A stretch of DNA of 64,000 nt from Limnephilus marmoratus. Its lineage: Eukaryota > Arthropoda > Insecta > Trichoptera > Limnephilidae. A program made the translations under genes and the position numbers. Under the pieces are notes generated by a model, which searched no databases, had not been told where the DNA came from, and worked only from the letters and a program-made list of their open reading frames with translations. Positions within the stretch are counted from its first letter, which is position 1. Each line of letters starts with the position of its first letter. Of this stretch, positions 52,220-62,282 are shown piece after piece. The stretch spans positions 35,090,405 through 35,154,404 of the forward strand of contig OU862909.1 of NCBI GenBank assembly GCA_917880885.1, in the 5' to 3' direction.

Positions 52220-52440
52220 ATTAATTACATATAGTTTTGTATTAGTGATCAACGAACCTGGGGATGCAATCTGTTAACCATAAGTTCTTATAATAATTTG
52301 CCTAGATTTCAATTAGTAATAAGATAGAGCATTGGAAATTTATATATGTGTCTGTACCTACAGCGCCCTTGTGGTGATTTTTCACAAAAACGGTGCTATG
52401 AAAATCATCCAAGTTTTATTATTAGAAAGCCTCTAGACTC
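52220..52440 (+). repeat. L2-tailed SINE-like copy
   Basis: TAGTTTTGTATTAGTGATC, GGGATGCAATCTGTTAACCATA and an end AGCGCCCTTGTGGTGATTTT plus GGTGCTATGAAAATCATCCAA and (ATT) match the L2 3' end at 33.35 kb closely, including the terminal GCTATxxAAATCATCCAA. Confidence 0.7.
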
Positions 52441-53130
52441 TAAATAAAATTTCCTTTGAAAATAGGTAGGTACCTTCTCATAATAAGTAAAAATTTCTAA
52501 CATCACATCGTACCATTCAATCACCTATCGATTTTCATTTACATTTCACGTTTTATCTCTTCTCTATAATTTACGTGGCAGCCACTTCTGACGTCAACTT
52601 CGCTCGGGTAACATTATCTCCCGTTGCCCGTCTACTTACAAATCACACAGTGCTCCAAAAAAGCTCGTACCATTTTTATGACCCTGTTCCATTGTTGCCC
52701 GTCGCCTTGTTGGAGTCTCTTTGTCAGTGGAGCATTTAAGTCACATAAAGAGGGGGCGTCCCGCTGAGGTGAGGAACCCTGGCCACCCAGTACTGTTGAC
52801 AAAGGCCATCCCAGTGTTGCGAATCTCTTGCACCACGCAAGACACTCCTGACCAAATATTTGGGGATTTAAATCTCTTAAAGATACCTGATTTCATGGTG
52901 ATAAAAACGTACAAGAGTGATATATCCTGCCTGGACGTGTCGCTTCGAATTTTGGTGCTTGGTCTATTTTGTTGACAAATATTTTGACAGAATCTTGTGT
53001 CGGAAATTAAACCATGAAATGAGGTGTTTTTTTATTGTTGGAAAACCAACATCTGTAAATAATGAATTCGTCTAATAATTGTCAACCATGGACATATGAA
53101 TATATCTGGACCTGCCCTAAGTGACAAAAG
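52441..53130. other. Unassigned sequence
   Basis: An open frame 52721-52975 (84 residues) is somewhat protein-like but unrecognised and not supported further. Confidence 0.4.
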
Positions 53131-53207
53131 CGTATTATTCCCCCTCCCCATACCGGTTCCATGGAGCCGGCTGGGCTTACGAGAGCCTCGCTTGAATCTA
53201 AAAAATG

Positions 53208-53215
53208 TGACGTCA
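53208..53215. promoter_or_regulatory. CRE-type palindrome TGACGTCA
   Basis: A perfect TGACGTCA lies about 100 bases upstream of the candidate exon at 53312, in a locally GC-richer stretch (53140-53240). Another TGACGTCA occurs at about 57414 and related GACGTCA sites occur elsewhere, so it may be chance. Confidence 0.25.
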
Positions 53216-53311
53216 TCATTCTTGTCCGTACCGGCGCCGAGCTCACATCGTACATTTACGAAATAACACAGCAAAAATGAAAGCTTGTGCTATACATTGT
53301 ACCCTAAAATT

Positions 53312-53368
53312 ATGTCGAACAAAACGAATGTGGGTAGTTCTCGAGTGAGCTCGTCGCTGGTTACAGGG
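53312..53368 (+). CDS. Possible first coding exon of a host gene
   Basis: ATG at 53312 opens 19 codons (MSNKTNVGSSRVSSSLVTG) that run straight into GGG|GTAAGT, a strong splice donor. A competing upstream ATG at about 53268 opens a 23-codon frame. The region upstream is GC-richer than its surroundings and carries a CRE-like site. No second exon is visible in the window. I do not recognise the peptide. Confidence 0.25.
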
Positions 53369-53744
53369 GTAAGTAAATTATGAAACATTTGTAAAAGGGT
53401 CTTAACTAAATACGGCAACAAAATATGCGTATGTGAAAAGGGGCGAACTTTACTTTGTCGCATTTGGACTTCGCAAATATGTTAATAACGTGGCGAGCAA
53501 TTCGCGCTCCCATGTAAATAGGTCTATTCATTCAAAAGTAGATTTTGCTTCTAAGAACTAAATGGTGATATTATAATACGAGATACCTGTATACTGTCAG
53601 ATTAATTTTTTAATGAATCACAGTCAACTTTCCCCTCTTCGCCCCCCATAGTTTGGTTTTACCCCTCATCTGTAACTTCTCGTCTATTAAATTTGAATGT
53701 CTATGTAGTCAACATATTTCTAAAAACATAATAAATATTAATAT

Positions 53745-53912
53745 TCTAGATATGGCACGATCAAGTGAATTAGATATTTGAGTCGGGCCATGTCAAGAGT
53801 CAGAATAACAGAAGAATATGAATGTGATTGAGGCAAAGAATGTGTGCCAAGACCGAGTCGTTTGGCGGTTCATCCTCTCTGCCTACCCCTGCGAAGAAAC
53901 GGAATGATGGAA
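53745..53912 (+). repeat. LINE family A fragment
   Basis: GATATGGCACGATCAAGTGAA, GTGTGCCAAGACCGAGTCG and TTTGGCGGTTCATCCTCTC correspond to the GRPRKTWHDQVN...CQDRVVWRSVLSAYPC region of family A with frame damage. Confidence 0.65.
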
Positions 53913-54810
53913 GCAAAGCCACTTTAAGCAATTTCTCAATCATGAAGGTAGCCTTTCACTTTGCAGATTATAGGTTCACAATTCGGTTAGATTCACAATT
54001 TGCAGATTATAGGTTTTTGGTATTAGTTTTTATATTTAATCTCTTTGATATTTAGTCATCGGTTTAATCATCAAACTTTGTAGATGCCATTTAACTCAAT
54101 GTTTCGATCGTGAATGGTTGGTTTTACCATGGCAACATTCATCGTACCTACACATTAATTTATTAAATTACCTTTCCACCAAGAAAATAAAGTTTTTAAA
54201 TCGAAACCGCTTGTTAAATAGTCAAGGGGTTTGTCGTTCTTCTCCGGAGGTCTTTGGTACTAAAATTAACGTAATATTTTAAATGTATTTAATGCTAAAT
54301 ACATTTGAGAAGGTATCTATCGCAAATGGCCCAATTCCCCGTACTGTGATACCGTACACTATTTGTACAAAAACAAGACCAGAACTGTATCTTCTATGGT
54401 TATTCGAGAGTTCTCAGGAAACATTGAACGGAAACTCTGAAATGTCGTTAGGGAGAACAATTCGCTTTAGAAGTAATGAGCGACAAGGTGACAATAAGTA
54501 AGATTAATGGCTTTTAATGGCTGTGAAATAATAATGGCCGTTTTATACGAAACCTTTTTAACTTTTCCGTTAGTACCTTTTTGGTGTTTATGCTGTTATA
54601 CTTTTTGTCGTTTATTCAAAGATGCTTCAAAAAGGTCGATATCGCTATAAAACACAAACAATATTCATCCTTTATATTGTAAAACCCTTTAGATTTTATC
54701 AGTATTATTGTTACTTGAAGCACGACCCGATTTTAAACATTATTTTGTACAAAGATTCAGGCGAAAAAAGGGTTCCTTGTTTTATTTTTAGAGTGAGGTT
54801 TGTATTTTGT
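53913..54810. other. Unassigned sequence
   Basis: No supported gene; the frame at 54283-54501 has no recognisable motifs. Confidence 0.45.
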
Positions 54811-55145
54811 TTTCACCTCTGCCATAGGTCACCCCAAGTGGTTCACTACATTTGGTCACTTAGAAGGAGTGCCCGGGTTCACGGAGTGAGGTTTGTCGAG
54901 GTCTTGGCGGCACATGCGTTTGCCCATCCACTGGGTAGCGGACCGGTTCGAGAAAGACTGGTTGTGGAAGACCTTTTTATCTGGATTCCTGGACACGTTG
55001 ACCTCAGATTCCTACACACACTCATACCTTTTCCTTCCCAGGACTTCCTCTATTCCTTTCTAAAAAGATCCTTTACACAGCATAAATTGTTATCTTCAGG
55101 GCCTCCTATGTGGAGCTAATGTAAGCTGAGCTAGTGTAAAAAAAA
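54811..55145 (+). repeat. Repeat family T, copy 4 (uninterrupted)
   Basis: It runs from CACCTCTGCCATAGGTCACC through GCGTTTGCCCATCCACTGGG to ATCCTTTACACAGCATAAAT and GTGTAAAAAAAATAAC-type A-rich end. The closest relative for the middle part is copy 3 at 47 kb. Confidence 0.7.
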
Positions 55146-55245
55146 TAACATTTAAAAGAATAAGTTTCTTGACGCCATAGCTCGATATCGGTTTTTCTCT
55201 TTGTAGAGTTAGGTTATGACTTAATTAATTAATTGGCTCATTTAG

Positions 55246-55563
55246 ATTCTGACCTTGAATACGATGACATTTATACATAAAATAATAAACAACATTTTAC
55301 CAAAATACTTCTCAAATGAAATTATATTCAACAAGGACATTCACAGACATAACACAAGGACGTGCAAGGAAATCAGGCTTCAAAAAAAAGACAAGGCGAA
55401 TATGCAGAACAGTTTACTGTACAAAGGAATGAAGTTATATAACACGCTACCAGAAACATTAAAGTCCACACCAATTGGAAAGTTCAAAGTAGGAGCTACA
55501 TAAAACTACATAAAATTTAGTTTGCAATATGAAATATTATAATTAATTAGACATTTTGTAAAC
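55246..55563 (+). pseudogene. LINE family C C-terminal fragment, copy 2 (split by Penelope)
   Basis: It repeats 40708-41020: FIHKIINNILPKYFSNEI, HRHNTRTCKEIRLQKKD and MKLYNTLPETLKSTPIGKF. A small deletion after this changes the frame. The tail continues to 55575 and resumes at 56138 after the Penelope insertion. Confidence 0.8.
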
Positions 55564-55659
55564 TTAAATGTACAATACGATTTTAGATTTTCACGGCCAA
55601 AAAATTATTTTGTTATTAGATTTTGAGGTATTATGCCGTGTTGCGCTACCTCCTTCTTT

Positions 55660-55702
55660 AGCCAACGTTTCGGACAGCGTTGCAGTGTCCATCATCAGGG
55701 CA
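55660..55702 (-). ncRNA. Hammerhead-like ribozyme of the Penelope element
   Basis: On the minus strand GCC (stem I), CTGATGA, stem II GGACA/TGTCC with a loop of about 10, GAAACGTT and GGC (stem I). All conserved core bases are present. Stem III is reduced to ACGT, as in the minimal, probably dimer-acting hammerheads described in Penelope-like elements. Confidence 0.7.
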
Positions 55703-55800
55703 GATGTGTAATAGTTAGGGGTGATGTTAGTACTTATCTACTTAGGAGCGATACCGTGTCGCCAGCTCCACTCCTCTACGAGCTGGCGCTACAATATACT

Positions 55801-56070
55801 TCAACATGTTTTTTTGCGTTTAGCCTTGATGTAACCGTCAATTACCGGATACCAAGAACTATTGAGTTTAGCTCCGTCGTCTCTATTAAAATTTATAGGA
55901 TTTTTGTGAATTTCAATTGCCTCCGTAATCAGGCGTGCTCTATGAGTTTTCGGTCTTCCCAGGACTTCAGGAACAAATCCAAAGTAATGGCCGGTTTCAA
56001 TTAAATGCTCGGCGATTACCGATTTGTCAGGGTGGCCAAGTTTACAACACTTTCGAGCATGTAGAGAGAG
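55801..56070 (-). pseudogene. Penelope GIY-YIG endonuclease, C-terminal end
   Basis: The minus-strand translation has KSVIAEHLIETGHYFGF, RARLITEAIEIHKNPINFN and LNSSWYPVIDGYIKAKRK, the C-terminal part of the GIY-YIG nuclease of Penelope-like elements. The RT and the GIY-YIG start are missing. The apparent Met start at 56100 is only the inverted tail read in frame. Confidence 0.85.
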
Positions 56071-56137
56071 GTAGAAGAAGGAGGTAGCGCAACACGGCAT
56101 AATACCCCAAAAACTAATAACAAAATTAAATGTACAA

Positions 56138-56210
56138 ATTACTAAAATAAAAATTCATAAATAAAAATAAAAATAAAATTCTTAGAAAAAATTAAATTCA
56201 GTCGAAATTT
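56138..56210 (+). repeat. LINE family C tail, right part
   Basis: ATTACTAAAATAAAAATTCA and AATAAAAATAAAAATAAAA continue the tail interrupted by the Penelope insertion; compare 41020-41060. Confidence 0.65.
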
Positions 56211-56499
56211 TGCTTTTAGACTGTTTTTCAAATGCTTGGTAAAAGATAGAATGTTTTTTTTATTCATATTGGTATTTAGGTAGGTATGTATTTTTGATCC
56301 GGTTCTTGAACGAAAATGATAAAAAATAATCCGACTTTACCACTTTGTCAAATTGACACGTGCGTGATTCGCTTAAAATCCGCGACATAAATAATTTTGT
56401 ACCCAATCTGTATTTCGTCCCTCTGACGAAAAGCGGATAAAACGCTAAACGCTAATACCCTGTTTTTCCAGCGGTATCGGCGCGGAAAATCCACAGCGA

Positions 56500-56740
56500 T
56501 ATTGACAGCCACGTTCGACCCGTGATTGTGCAAACGAATATGAGTTAATTTGTCAGGACGGGCGCGGGGGCAGGGCGGCGGCGAGGCGAGGGCGGCGGGC
56601 GATTGACGAGGGCGGCAGTGATAATCCGGCGATAATGGCGGCGGTGGGTGGCGACAGCACCCGCCCAAACTGCCGCCCGCCCGCCACCCGGGCCGCCCGA
56701 ACCGCCCAAATAATCTCACTGGGACTAGCCAGGTGAAAAC
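56500..56740. other. GC-rich island
   Basis: A roughly 200-bp stretch of CGG/GCC-rich DNA stands out sharply in an AT-rich window. On the plus strand ATG at 56635 opens a frame of 32 codons that reaches a CAG|GTGAAA donor-like site at 56732. On the minus strand a 123-residue frame (56348-56719) crosses it. It could be a promoter-proximal region or an exon of a host gene; I cannot choose. Confidence 0.35.
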
Positions 56741-56865
56741 TGTTCCAGATTCTAAAATCTAAACACCATGAATATCCACTGACTCACCTTCATTCCATCG
56801 GTATTCTTCCGCGTGTGGAGTAATGAAATGAGGTATTTTCGCTATGAATACCCTAAAATATATTC

Positions 56866-57075
56866 AGAATCTTAACGACGAAAGTAAAGAAGTCGTGTAT
56901 ACAAATTGCGACTTGCGACCCGTGTATTGGACGGACCCACTGTCGAATTAGCCCTATCAAAGAAAAGAAGAAGAAGAAAAATAATGTGGGAATCTTAACG
57001 ACGTAAGTGAAGAAAGCGTGTGAACAAATATACGCCCACGTCACGGCGTATTGGGCGAACGTACGGTTGAATTCG
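56866..57075 (+). repeat. Tandem duplication, period about 124 bp
   Basis: AATCTTAACGACG(A/T)AAGT(A/G)AAGAA begins each unit (56867 and 56991). Both units contain CGTATTGG(A/G)CG and end GAATT(A/C)GCCCTA. The units are well diverged. Confidence 0.65.
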
Positions 57076-57079
57076 CCCT

Positions 57080-57965
57080 AGCGGGCCCGAAGATTCGACC
57101 TTTCCGCCGCGTTCATTTTAATTAATTATGAATAATATTTAAGATGTTTCTAAACGTTTCCCTCCCGAAGTTATTAATTCATCGCCTAGAAAAATAAAAT
57201 CTGGTGCTTAGCGCTAACTTTATAGTTAAAAAACGGGTTGTAAAGTTATAGAATATATTAATGGTAAGGTACCTATTGTTTTTCTCCATCTTAAATATAA
57301 AGAACTTACATCCCCAGGGGTCGGTTTGAATAAAAATGTTATTATAGTTATGAATTCGCCGGAAATGATTAAAATGTGAGTTTTGAGCAAACAAAAATTA
57401 TGAACTTCCCGGCGTGACGTCAACATCGCTGATTTCAGAAATAAAAACGAACATGTCGTTTTGGCGGCAAATCGAAAATGGTACATTAAATGGTTACATA
57501 AAAATTTTAATTAATTCACTATTTTTTTAAACTTTTTCAAGAGTAAATAAAACAGTGAAAATACAAATCAGATGTGACTTTTTGTCAATATTCCTTGCAC
57601 ACTAAACTTGAATTAATTCATTAGTATTAGGTACCTACAAGTTAAAACATGGTTTATTTACATTTATATTATTTAGGGGGTATTTCATCATTCTCCTCAT
57701 AAATTATTCATACGATAACATACATTTTCGAAAGTCTGAGTTTACTATTCGGTACTTGAGTCTAGGAGTTGAGGCTGTATATAGGATAAGTTAGCTGAGT
57801 TTGTAAAAAACTGTTGCGAGTATTTATTTATTTGTTTTTTTTTATTAATATTCGATATCGTATGGATAAGCTATCAGGAGGATGGCGAAATAACCCGAAT
57901 CTACTGAGTTTATACATTTATTACTTACTTAATAACTACGTAATAAGTTACGTTATGTTAGGGTT
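57080..57965. other. Unassigned sequence
   Basis: No gene supported. A TGACGTCA palindrome lies near 57414. Confidence 0.45.
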
Positions 57966-58690
57966 TTTTTTACTTTACTAATTAACACTCTAAATAACAT
58001 TTGAAGCATTCCGGTTATCATTCGTGGTTCTTCCTCATGGAAGCGGATGCATGTGGTCTGCGGTGACCGTACATCGGTAGTGCAGTGATGGCTGCAGGGA
58101 AGCTACAGCCTTTTTTACTTTACTAATTAACACTCTAAATAACATTTGAAGCATTCCGGTTATCATTCGTGGTTCTTCCTCATGGAAGCGGATGCATGTG
58201 GTCTGCGGTGACCGTACATCGGTAGTGCAGTGATGGCTGCAGGGAAGCTACAGCCTTTTTTACTTTACTAATTAACACTCTAAATAACATTTGAAGCATT
58301 CCGGTTATCATTCGTGGTTCTTCCTCATGGAGGCGGATGCATGTGGTCTGCGGTGACCGTACATCGGTAGTGCAGTGATGGCTGCAGGGAAGCTACAGCC
58401 TTTTTTACTTTACTAATTAACACTCTAAATAACATTTGAAGCATTCCGGTTATCATTCGTGGTTCTTCCTCATGGAAGCGGATGCATGTGGTCTGCGGTG
58501 ACCGTACATCGGTAGTGCAGTGATGGCTGCAGGGAAGCTACAGCCTTTTTTACTTTACTAATTAACACTCTAAATAACATTTGAAGCATTCCGGTTATCA
58601 TTCGTGGTTCTTCCTCATGGAAGCGGATGCATGTGGTCTGCGGTGACCGTACATCGGTAGTGCAGTGATGGCTGTAGGGAAGCTACAGCC
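57966..58690 (+). repeat. Tandem array, five 145-bp units
   Basis: Units start TTTTTTACTTTACTAATTAA at 57966, 58111, 58256, 58401 and 58546. All have exactly 145 bp and are nearly identical (single changes near 58330 and 58676). Each unit contains short hairpins CTTCC-TCAT-GGAAG, GGTC-TGCGGT-GACC, ACCG-TACAT-CGGT and GGCTG-...-CAGCC. There is no open frame across units. The flanks do not continue the repeat. Confidence 0.95.
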
Positions 58691-59114
58691 ACCAGCCACT
58701 ATTATAGTCAGGGTCAGTGGTCCCGCGGTAGCCCGGCCTCAGCAGAGCGGATGAGCGGTGGCCAGCCTCGTGTCTGCCGGGCCGCTGTCTGGCTGCTGGC
58801 TGATGGTACCTTTGCGGTACTAAATTAGTTACTCGAGAGGGCCTACCTGGCAATATTGACGCCAACGGTAGCTGAACGATTTCCGAGCTTATTGATCTGT
58901 CACTTGCGGCAAATTAAATGGAGATACATTGTACATCGTCGACACGTGCAAAATAATTGTGCAGGTATTTACTTTGCACGTGCAAGTACCATTTTGAAAA
59001 CGATAGAGACGTAATTAAATGACATTTTTACTGATCGTTTTTGTATTTTCCTCTCAGAACATTGATATCAATTCACTTATTTTTCTCTTTGAACCTCTGA
59101 AATTTTAATAATAA
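58691..59114. other. Unassigned sequence next to the tandem array
   Basis: 58691-58800 is GC-rich (AGCCCGGCCTCAGCAGAGCG) and unlike the rest; nothing recognised. Confidence 0.4.
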
Positions 59115-59240
59115 TATTTAGATGATGTCTATAGCGCCATTTTAGTGACAAATCACCTCAAGGGCGCTGTACAAACTCATTGATACGAAACTATATGTAC
59201 AATGATTTGAACAATGGACGCGATGCTATTATATACCGAT
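59115..59240 (-). repeat. L2-tailed SINE fragment
   Basis: TATAGCGCCATTTTAGTGAC, AAATCACCTCAAGGGCGCTG then ATACGAAACTATATGTACAATG match the family, inverted relative to the L2. Confidence 0.65.
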
Positions 59241-59288
59241 TAAGCAAAGTTGTCCTTGACTTATTAGAAATTAAAATATATGTTTCCA

Positions 59289-61003
59289 AACTCTTTTTTT
59301 TTTTTTTTTTTTACATTAACTCCACACAGGAGGCCCTGAGGAAAATAATTTCCCTCAGGGCCTATGTCATCTGGGATGCTGTGTGGAGGGTCTTTTTGAG
59401 GAGAGGAAGGAATGAACATTGGTCTTGAAGAGACCCATGTTGTAGGAAGGAGGAAACACAGAGGCCGGCAAATCATTCCACAGCCGAGCTGTTGAACACA
59501 AGAACGAGTCGAAGAAACGACCCGTTCTCATGTGACAAATGTCAACCGTGTACAAATGTTGGGCACGCGTTTGGCGTGTTTCCCGACTATGCACCGGTGC
59601 CGAAGGGATCAATGATGCTAGTTCCTCGGAGCATCTTCCATTGTAATACCGGTAGAACAAGGATAGCATTCCCACCCGACGCCTGTGCTCTAAAGATTGC
59701 AATCCGTCTGTTAAGATGGGAGAATCTATCAAACGGACCGCCCGTTTCTGCACAGAGTCGAGGGTATTTTTCAGGTATTTTGGAGCTCCAGACCAGAGAT
59801 GGCTGCCAAATTCAACCGTGGGGCGTACTTGTGATTTGTACAAGGTTAGCAGTTGTGTACTATTAAAGTATCTGCGGGCCCTGTACAGTACGCCCAGTTT
59901 TTGGGAGGCTAGCTTTACTCTGGCTTCAATGGAGCCCCCATACCTGAGCTGGTCACTTAGGGTTACACCAAGCATATCAATGGAGGGCCTGTTCGGAAGA
60001 TTGCTTCCGTTGAAAGAGACTAGATTTTCATTTCGATCCCTTTTGGACGTAATCAGACAAGATTGGGTCTTTGAAACATTAAATTCAACGAGATTATTTT
60101 TACCCCAAGAGAAAACACTTTCGAGGTAGCCGTCCATTCTTTGCTTCAAAGCCCTACGAGCTGTTGGAGTTTGTGAGCCCTTTGGGGGCTTGTCAAACAA
60201 AAAGCTATCATGAACTGTACTGTCATCCGCATAACAGTGAATTGGTGCACATGACAAAAGGTCGTTGATGTGCAACAAAAACAAAGTTGGAGACAGAACC
60301 GATCCCTGCGGGACGCCAGCATTTATCGAGTGTGAGGAAGAGGTGAAACCGTCGACTACCGTCTGAATCGACCTCCCCCTCAAGAAGTCGGCAATCCACG
60401 TACACAAGGATGCGGGAAGTCCGTAAGAAAGCAGTTTGTTGACAAGTCCTCGGTGCCAAACCCGGTCAAAGGCCTTGGAGATGTCCAGTGCAACCGTTTG
60501 GGTCTCACCGAAACGTTCCAGGCATCGCCCCCAAACATGCGTCACATACGCGAGAAGATCACCGCACGAGCGGTTCCGCCGGAATCCGTATTGACGGTCG
60601 TTGATAATTTTGTTCTTCTCGAGGTATGTGAGCAGTTTGTCGTTGATCACACGTTCCATCACCTTAGACAGAACTGATGTGATCGCTATGGGGCGGTAGT
60701 TGGCCGGGTTGGAGCGGTCACCCTTCTTTGGAATAGGATGGATAACCGCTTTTTTCCAACCAGAGGGCACAGAGCCAGTCTTCAGGGACAGTTTAAAAAG
60801 CTTCGTCAAAATTGGAGCTAATTCTGCAGCGCACCTCTGCAATACCAGGGCAGGTATTCCGTCGGGCCCACTAGCTTTATTAACATCAAGCCCTCGTAAA
60901 ACATGGAGTACTTCCCGATGCCGGATCCTCAGCTTTTTCATATGAAAACCGCAGTGAGGAACCGACGTCGGGACAGCACCTTGGTGCAAATAGTCGTGTT
61001 GCC
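59289..61003 (-). mobile_element. LINE family B, 5'-truncated
   Basis: The poly(A) tail is at the left (T run 59289-59310). The 3' UTR carries GCCCTGAGG-AAAATAATTT-CCCTCAGGGC, a perfect hairpin shared with family T repeats. The 5' junction lies near 61003, where the sequence becomes (T)n TATTTTCTAG-like. I did not find a clear target duplication. Confidence 0.85.
59367..61003 (-). pseudogene. LINE B reverse transcriptase, lacking the endonuclease
   Basis: About 545 residues of uninterrupted frame: VLRGLDVNKASGPDGIPALV, YRPIAITSVLSKVMERVI, DRQYGFRRNRSCGDLLAYVT, ALDISKAFDRVWHRGL, NAGVPQGSVLSPTLFLLHIN, IHCYADDSTVH, DMLGVTLSDQL, VEFGSHLWSGAPKYLKN and the C-terminal ARLWNDLPASVFPPSYNMG. All RT catalytic motifs are present, so RT itself looks undamaged, but the N-terminal endonuclease is missing through truncation. 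It belongs to the Jockey/CR1 group; the exact clade is uncertain. Confidence 0.9.
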
Positions 61004-61109
61004 TAGAAAATAAAAAAAAAACCCAAGCTATACAAATAACATTCATGATGTCAGAGCACACCTTCTTTAAGCGATTTGAACGAAAATATGTTTTACACTT
61101 TTGTTATTC

Positions 61110-61150
61110 GGAGGTTCATCCTCTCTGCACACCCTTTCGGGACATGTAGT
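61110..61150 (+). repeat. Very short LINE family A remnant
   Basis: CGGAGGTTCATCCTCTCTGC and ACCCTTTCGGG resemble the WRSVLSAYPC region of family A. Confidence 0.35.
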
Positions 61151-61892
61151 TGTATTTTAGTAGTTGTAAGTAGGTATACAGTGTTTTCCTTAAATCGACG
61201 AAGTATCGGAGAGCCAACTGTCGGGGATCAACTGCCATGGAACATAAACTCGAAAACCTACGCATAGCGACATAATCTATATACATTTGGTCATAAAGCT
61301 ATGCTCGCCACTTCAAATAACCTAGCCGTGTACCCTACTAACGATTTGATCATAATTGTTCATAACTTATAAATTGATAACCCAGAGCTACTGACCATTT
61401 TGATGTTTTATGTAAATATATACCGCTAATTAATATTCAAAATCATCACAGACGGTAATATTTCAAAAGACGAAAAGTTACAAATTGGCGTCAATCAAAA
61501 TATAAGGGCTCGACAAACTACGGGTTGCGAGCCAAATAAGGTCCGCGAGCTATAAATGGATTTAACATTTTCAAACCTTAAAAAACGTAGAACATTTTTG
61601 ATTTACGACGCTCCTCCTTAGTGTAAAAATCATTCAAAATATTCTTTGGAAACTGGATTCCGAATTATTTAAATCGATGGTCATTTATCTACAATTATGG
61701 CGATTGAATTTTTGGATGATCTGTAAATTTAACTAATATAAACTATTTTGAAAATTGCAATAGGGTTTTGCGACAAACTTATAATATTATAACACTCTGT
61801 AATGTTAGGAAACATCCAAAGATTTCACGTTCTTTAAAATTTCAGAATAATATAGCATTTTACGGTTTCACCTAAAATGTTGGTAAATTTTT
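61151..61892. other. Unassigned sequence
   Basis: At 61507-61555 there is a hAT-end-like GCTCGACAAACTACGGGTTG followed by GCGAGCC. No gene. Confidence 0.4.
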
Positions 61893-62015
61893 TTTACTAA
61901 CTAAGTAACTAACTAATCATCACACCATACCCCGCAGGGGTAGTCAGAAGGGACGGACTGCCAAACAACTCGGTCTTGACACTCATTTTTGCCTCATTCA
62001 CATTCATACGTCGAC
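61893..62015 (-). repeat. LINE family A 3' end
   Basis: ACTAACTAAGTAACTAACTAA followed by CCCCGCAGGGGTAGTCAGAA, GGACGGACTGCCAAACAAC, TCGGTCTTGACAC matches 13139-13260 closely (inverted WRSVLSAYPC coding part plus tail). Confidence 0.75.
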
Positions 62016-62282
62016 TATTATTTTCTTTGGTTTGACCTTGGAGTTAGAGAAATGTTCAGCTTCGTGCCTTCCTGAATGTTATTTCACTGTATTAGTAGTG
62101 CGGTTATTTAAGAAATGCTTTTCTTTCATATTTATTAAATAAGAAAAACAAAAATGGTTGTATGCTCGAAATCGCCAATCACTTTTTTGGAATGAATGCG
62201 GGTTCCCGCCAAAATCCAAGTAGCTGCTTAGAGTTCCGTGGCCAAAAGAAGGCCTTATGTATCCTCGGTTTTGCTTCCTTGC

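Larger units (their letters stand above)
55576..56125 (-). mobile_element. Penelope-like element, 5'-truncated, with inverted tail copy
   Basis: The element is flanked by the 12-bp duplication TTAAATGTACAA (55564-55575, 56126-56137) inside a LINE tail. On the minus strand it starts with an inverted copy of its own 3' tail (56072-56125) and continues with coding sequence for the GIY-YIG end. A 3' UTR with hammerhead at 55660-55702 follows, then the tail AAAGAAGGAGGTAGCGCAAC and ACGGCATAATACC. The two tail copies form inverted repeats around the whole insertion. Confidence 0.85.

Noticed and set aside
52721..52975. 84-residue plus-strand gene
   Set aside because: Somewhat protein-like but no recognised motif, no splice or promoter context; listed only as part of an unassigned stretch.
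55801..56100. 99-residue protein starting at 56100
   Set aside because: The first about ten residues come from the inverted tail copy; the real coding remnant starts near 56070.
57966..58690. CRISPR array
   Set aside because: The units are whole 145-bp tandem repeats without unique spacers, and the DNA is from an animal.
59492..60129. Plus-strand frames of 124 and 137 residues
   Set aside because: Antisense shadows of the LINE B reverse transcriptase.
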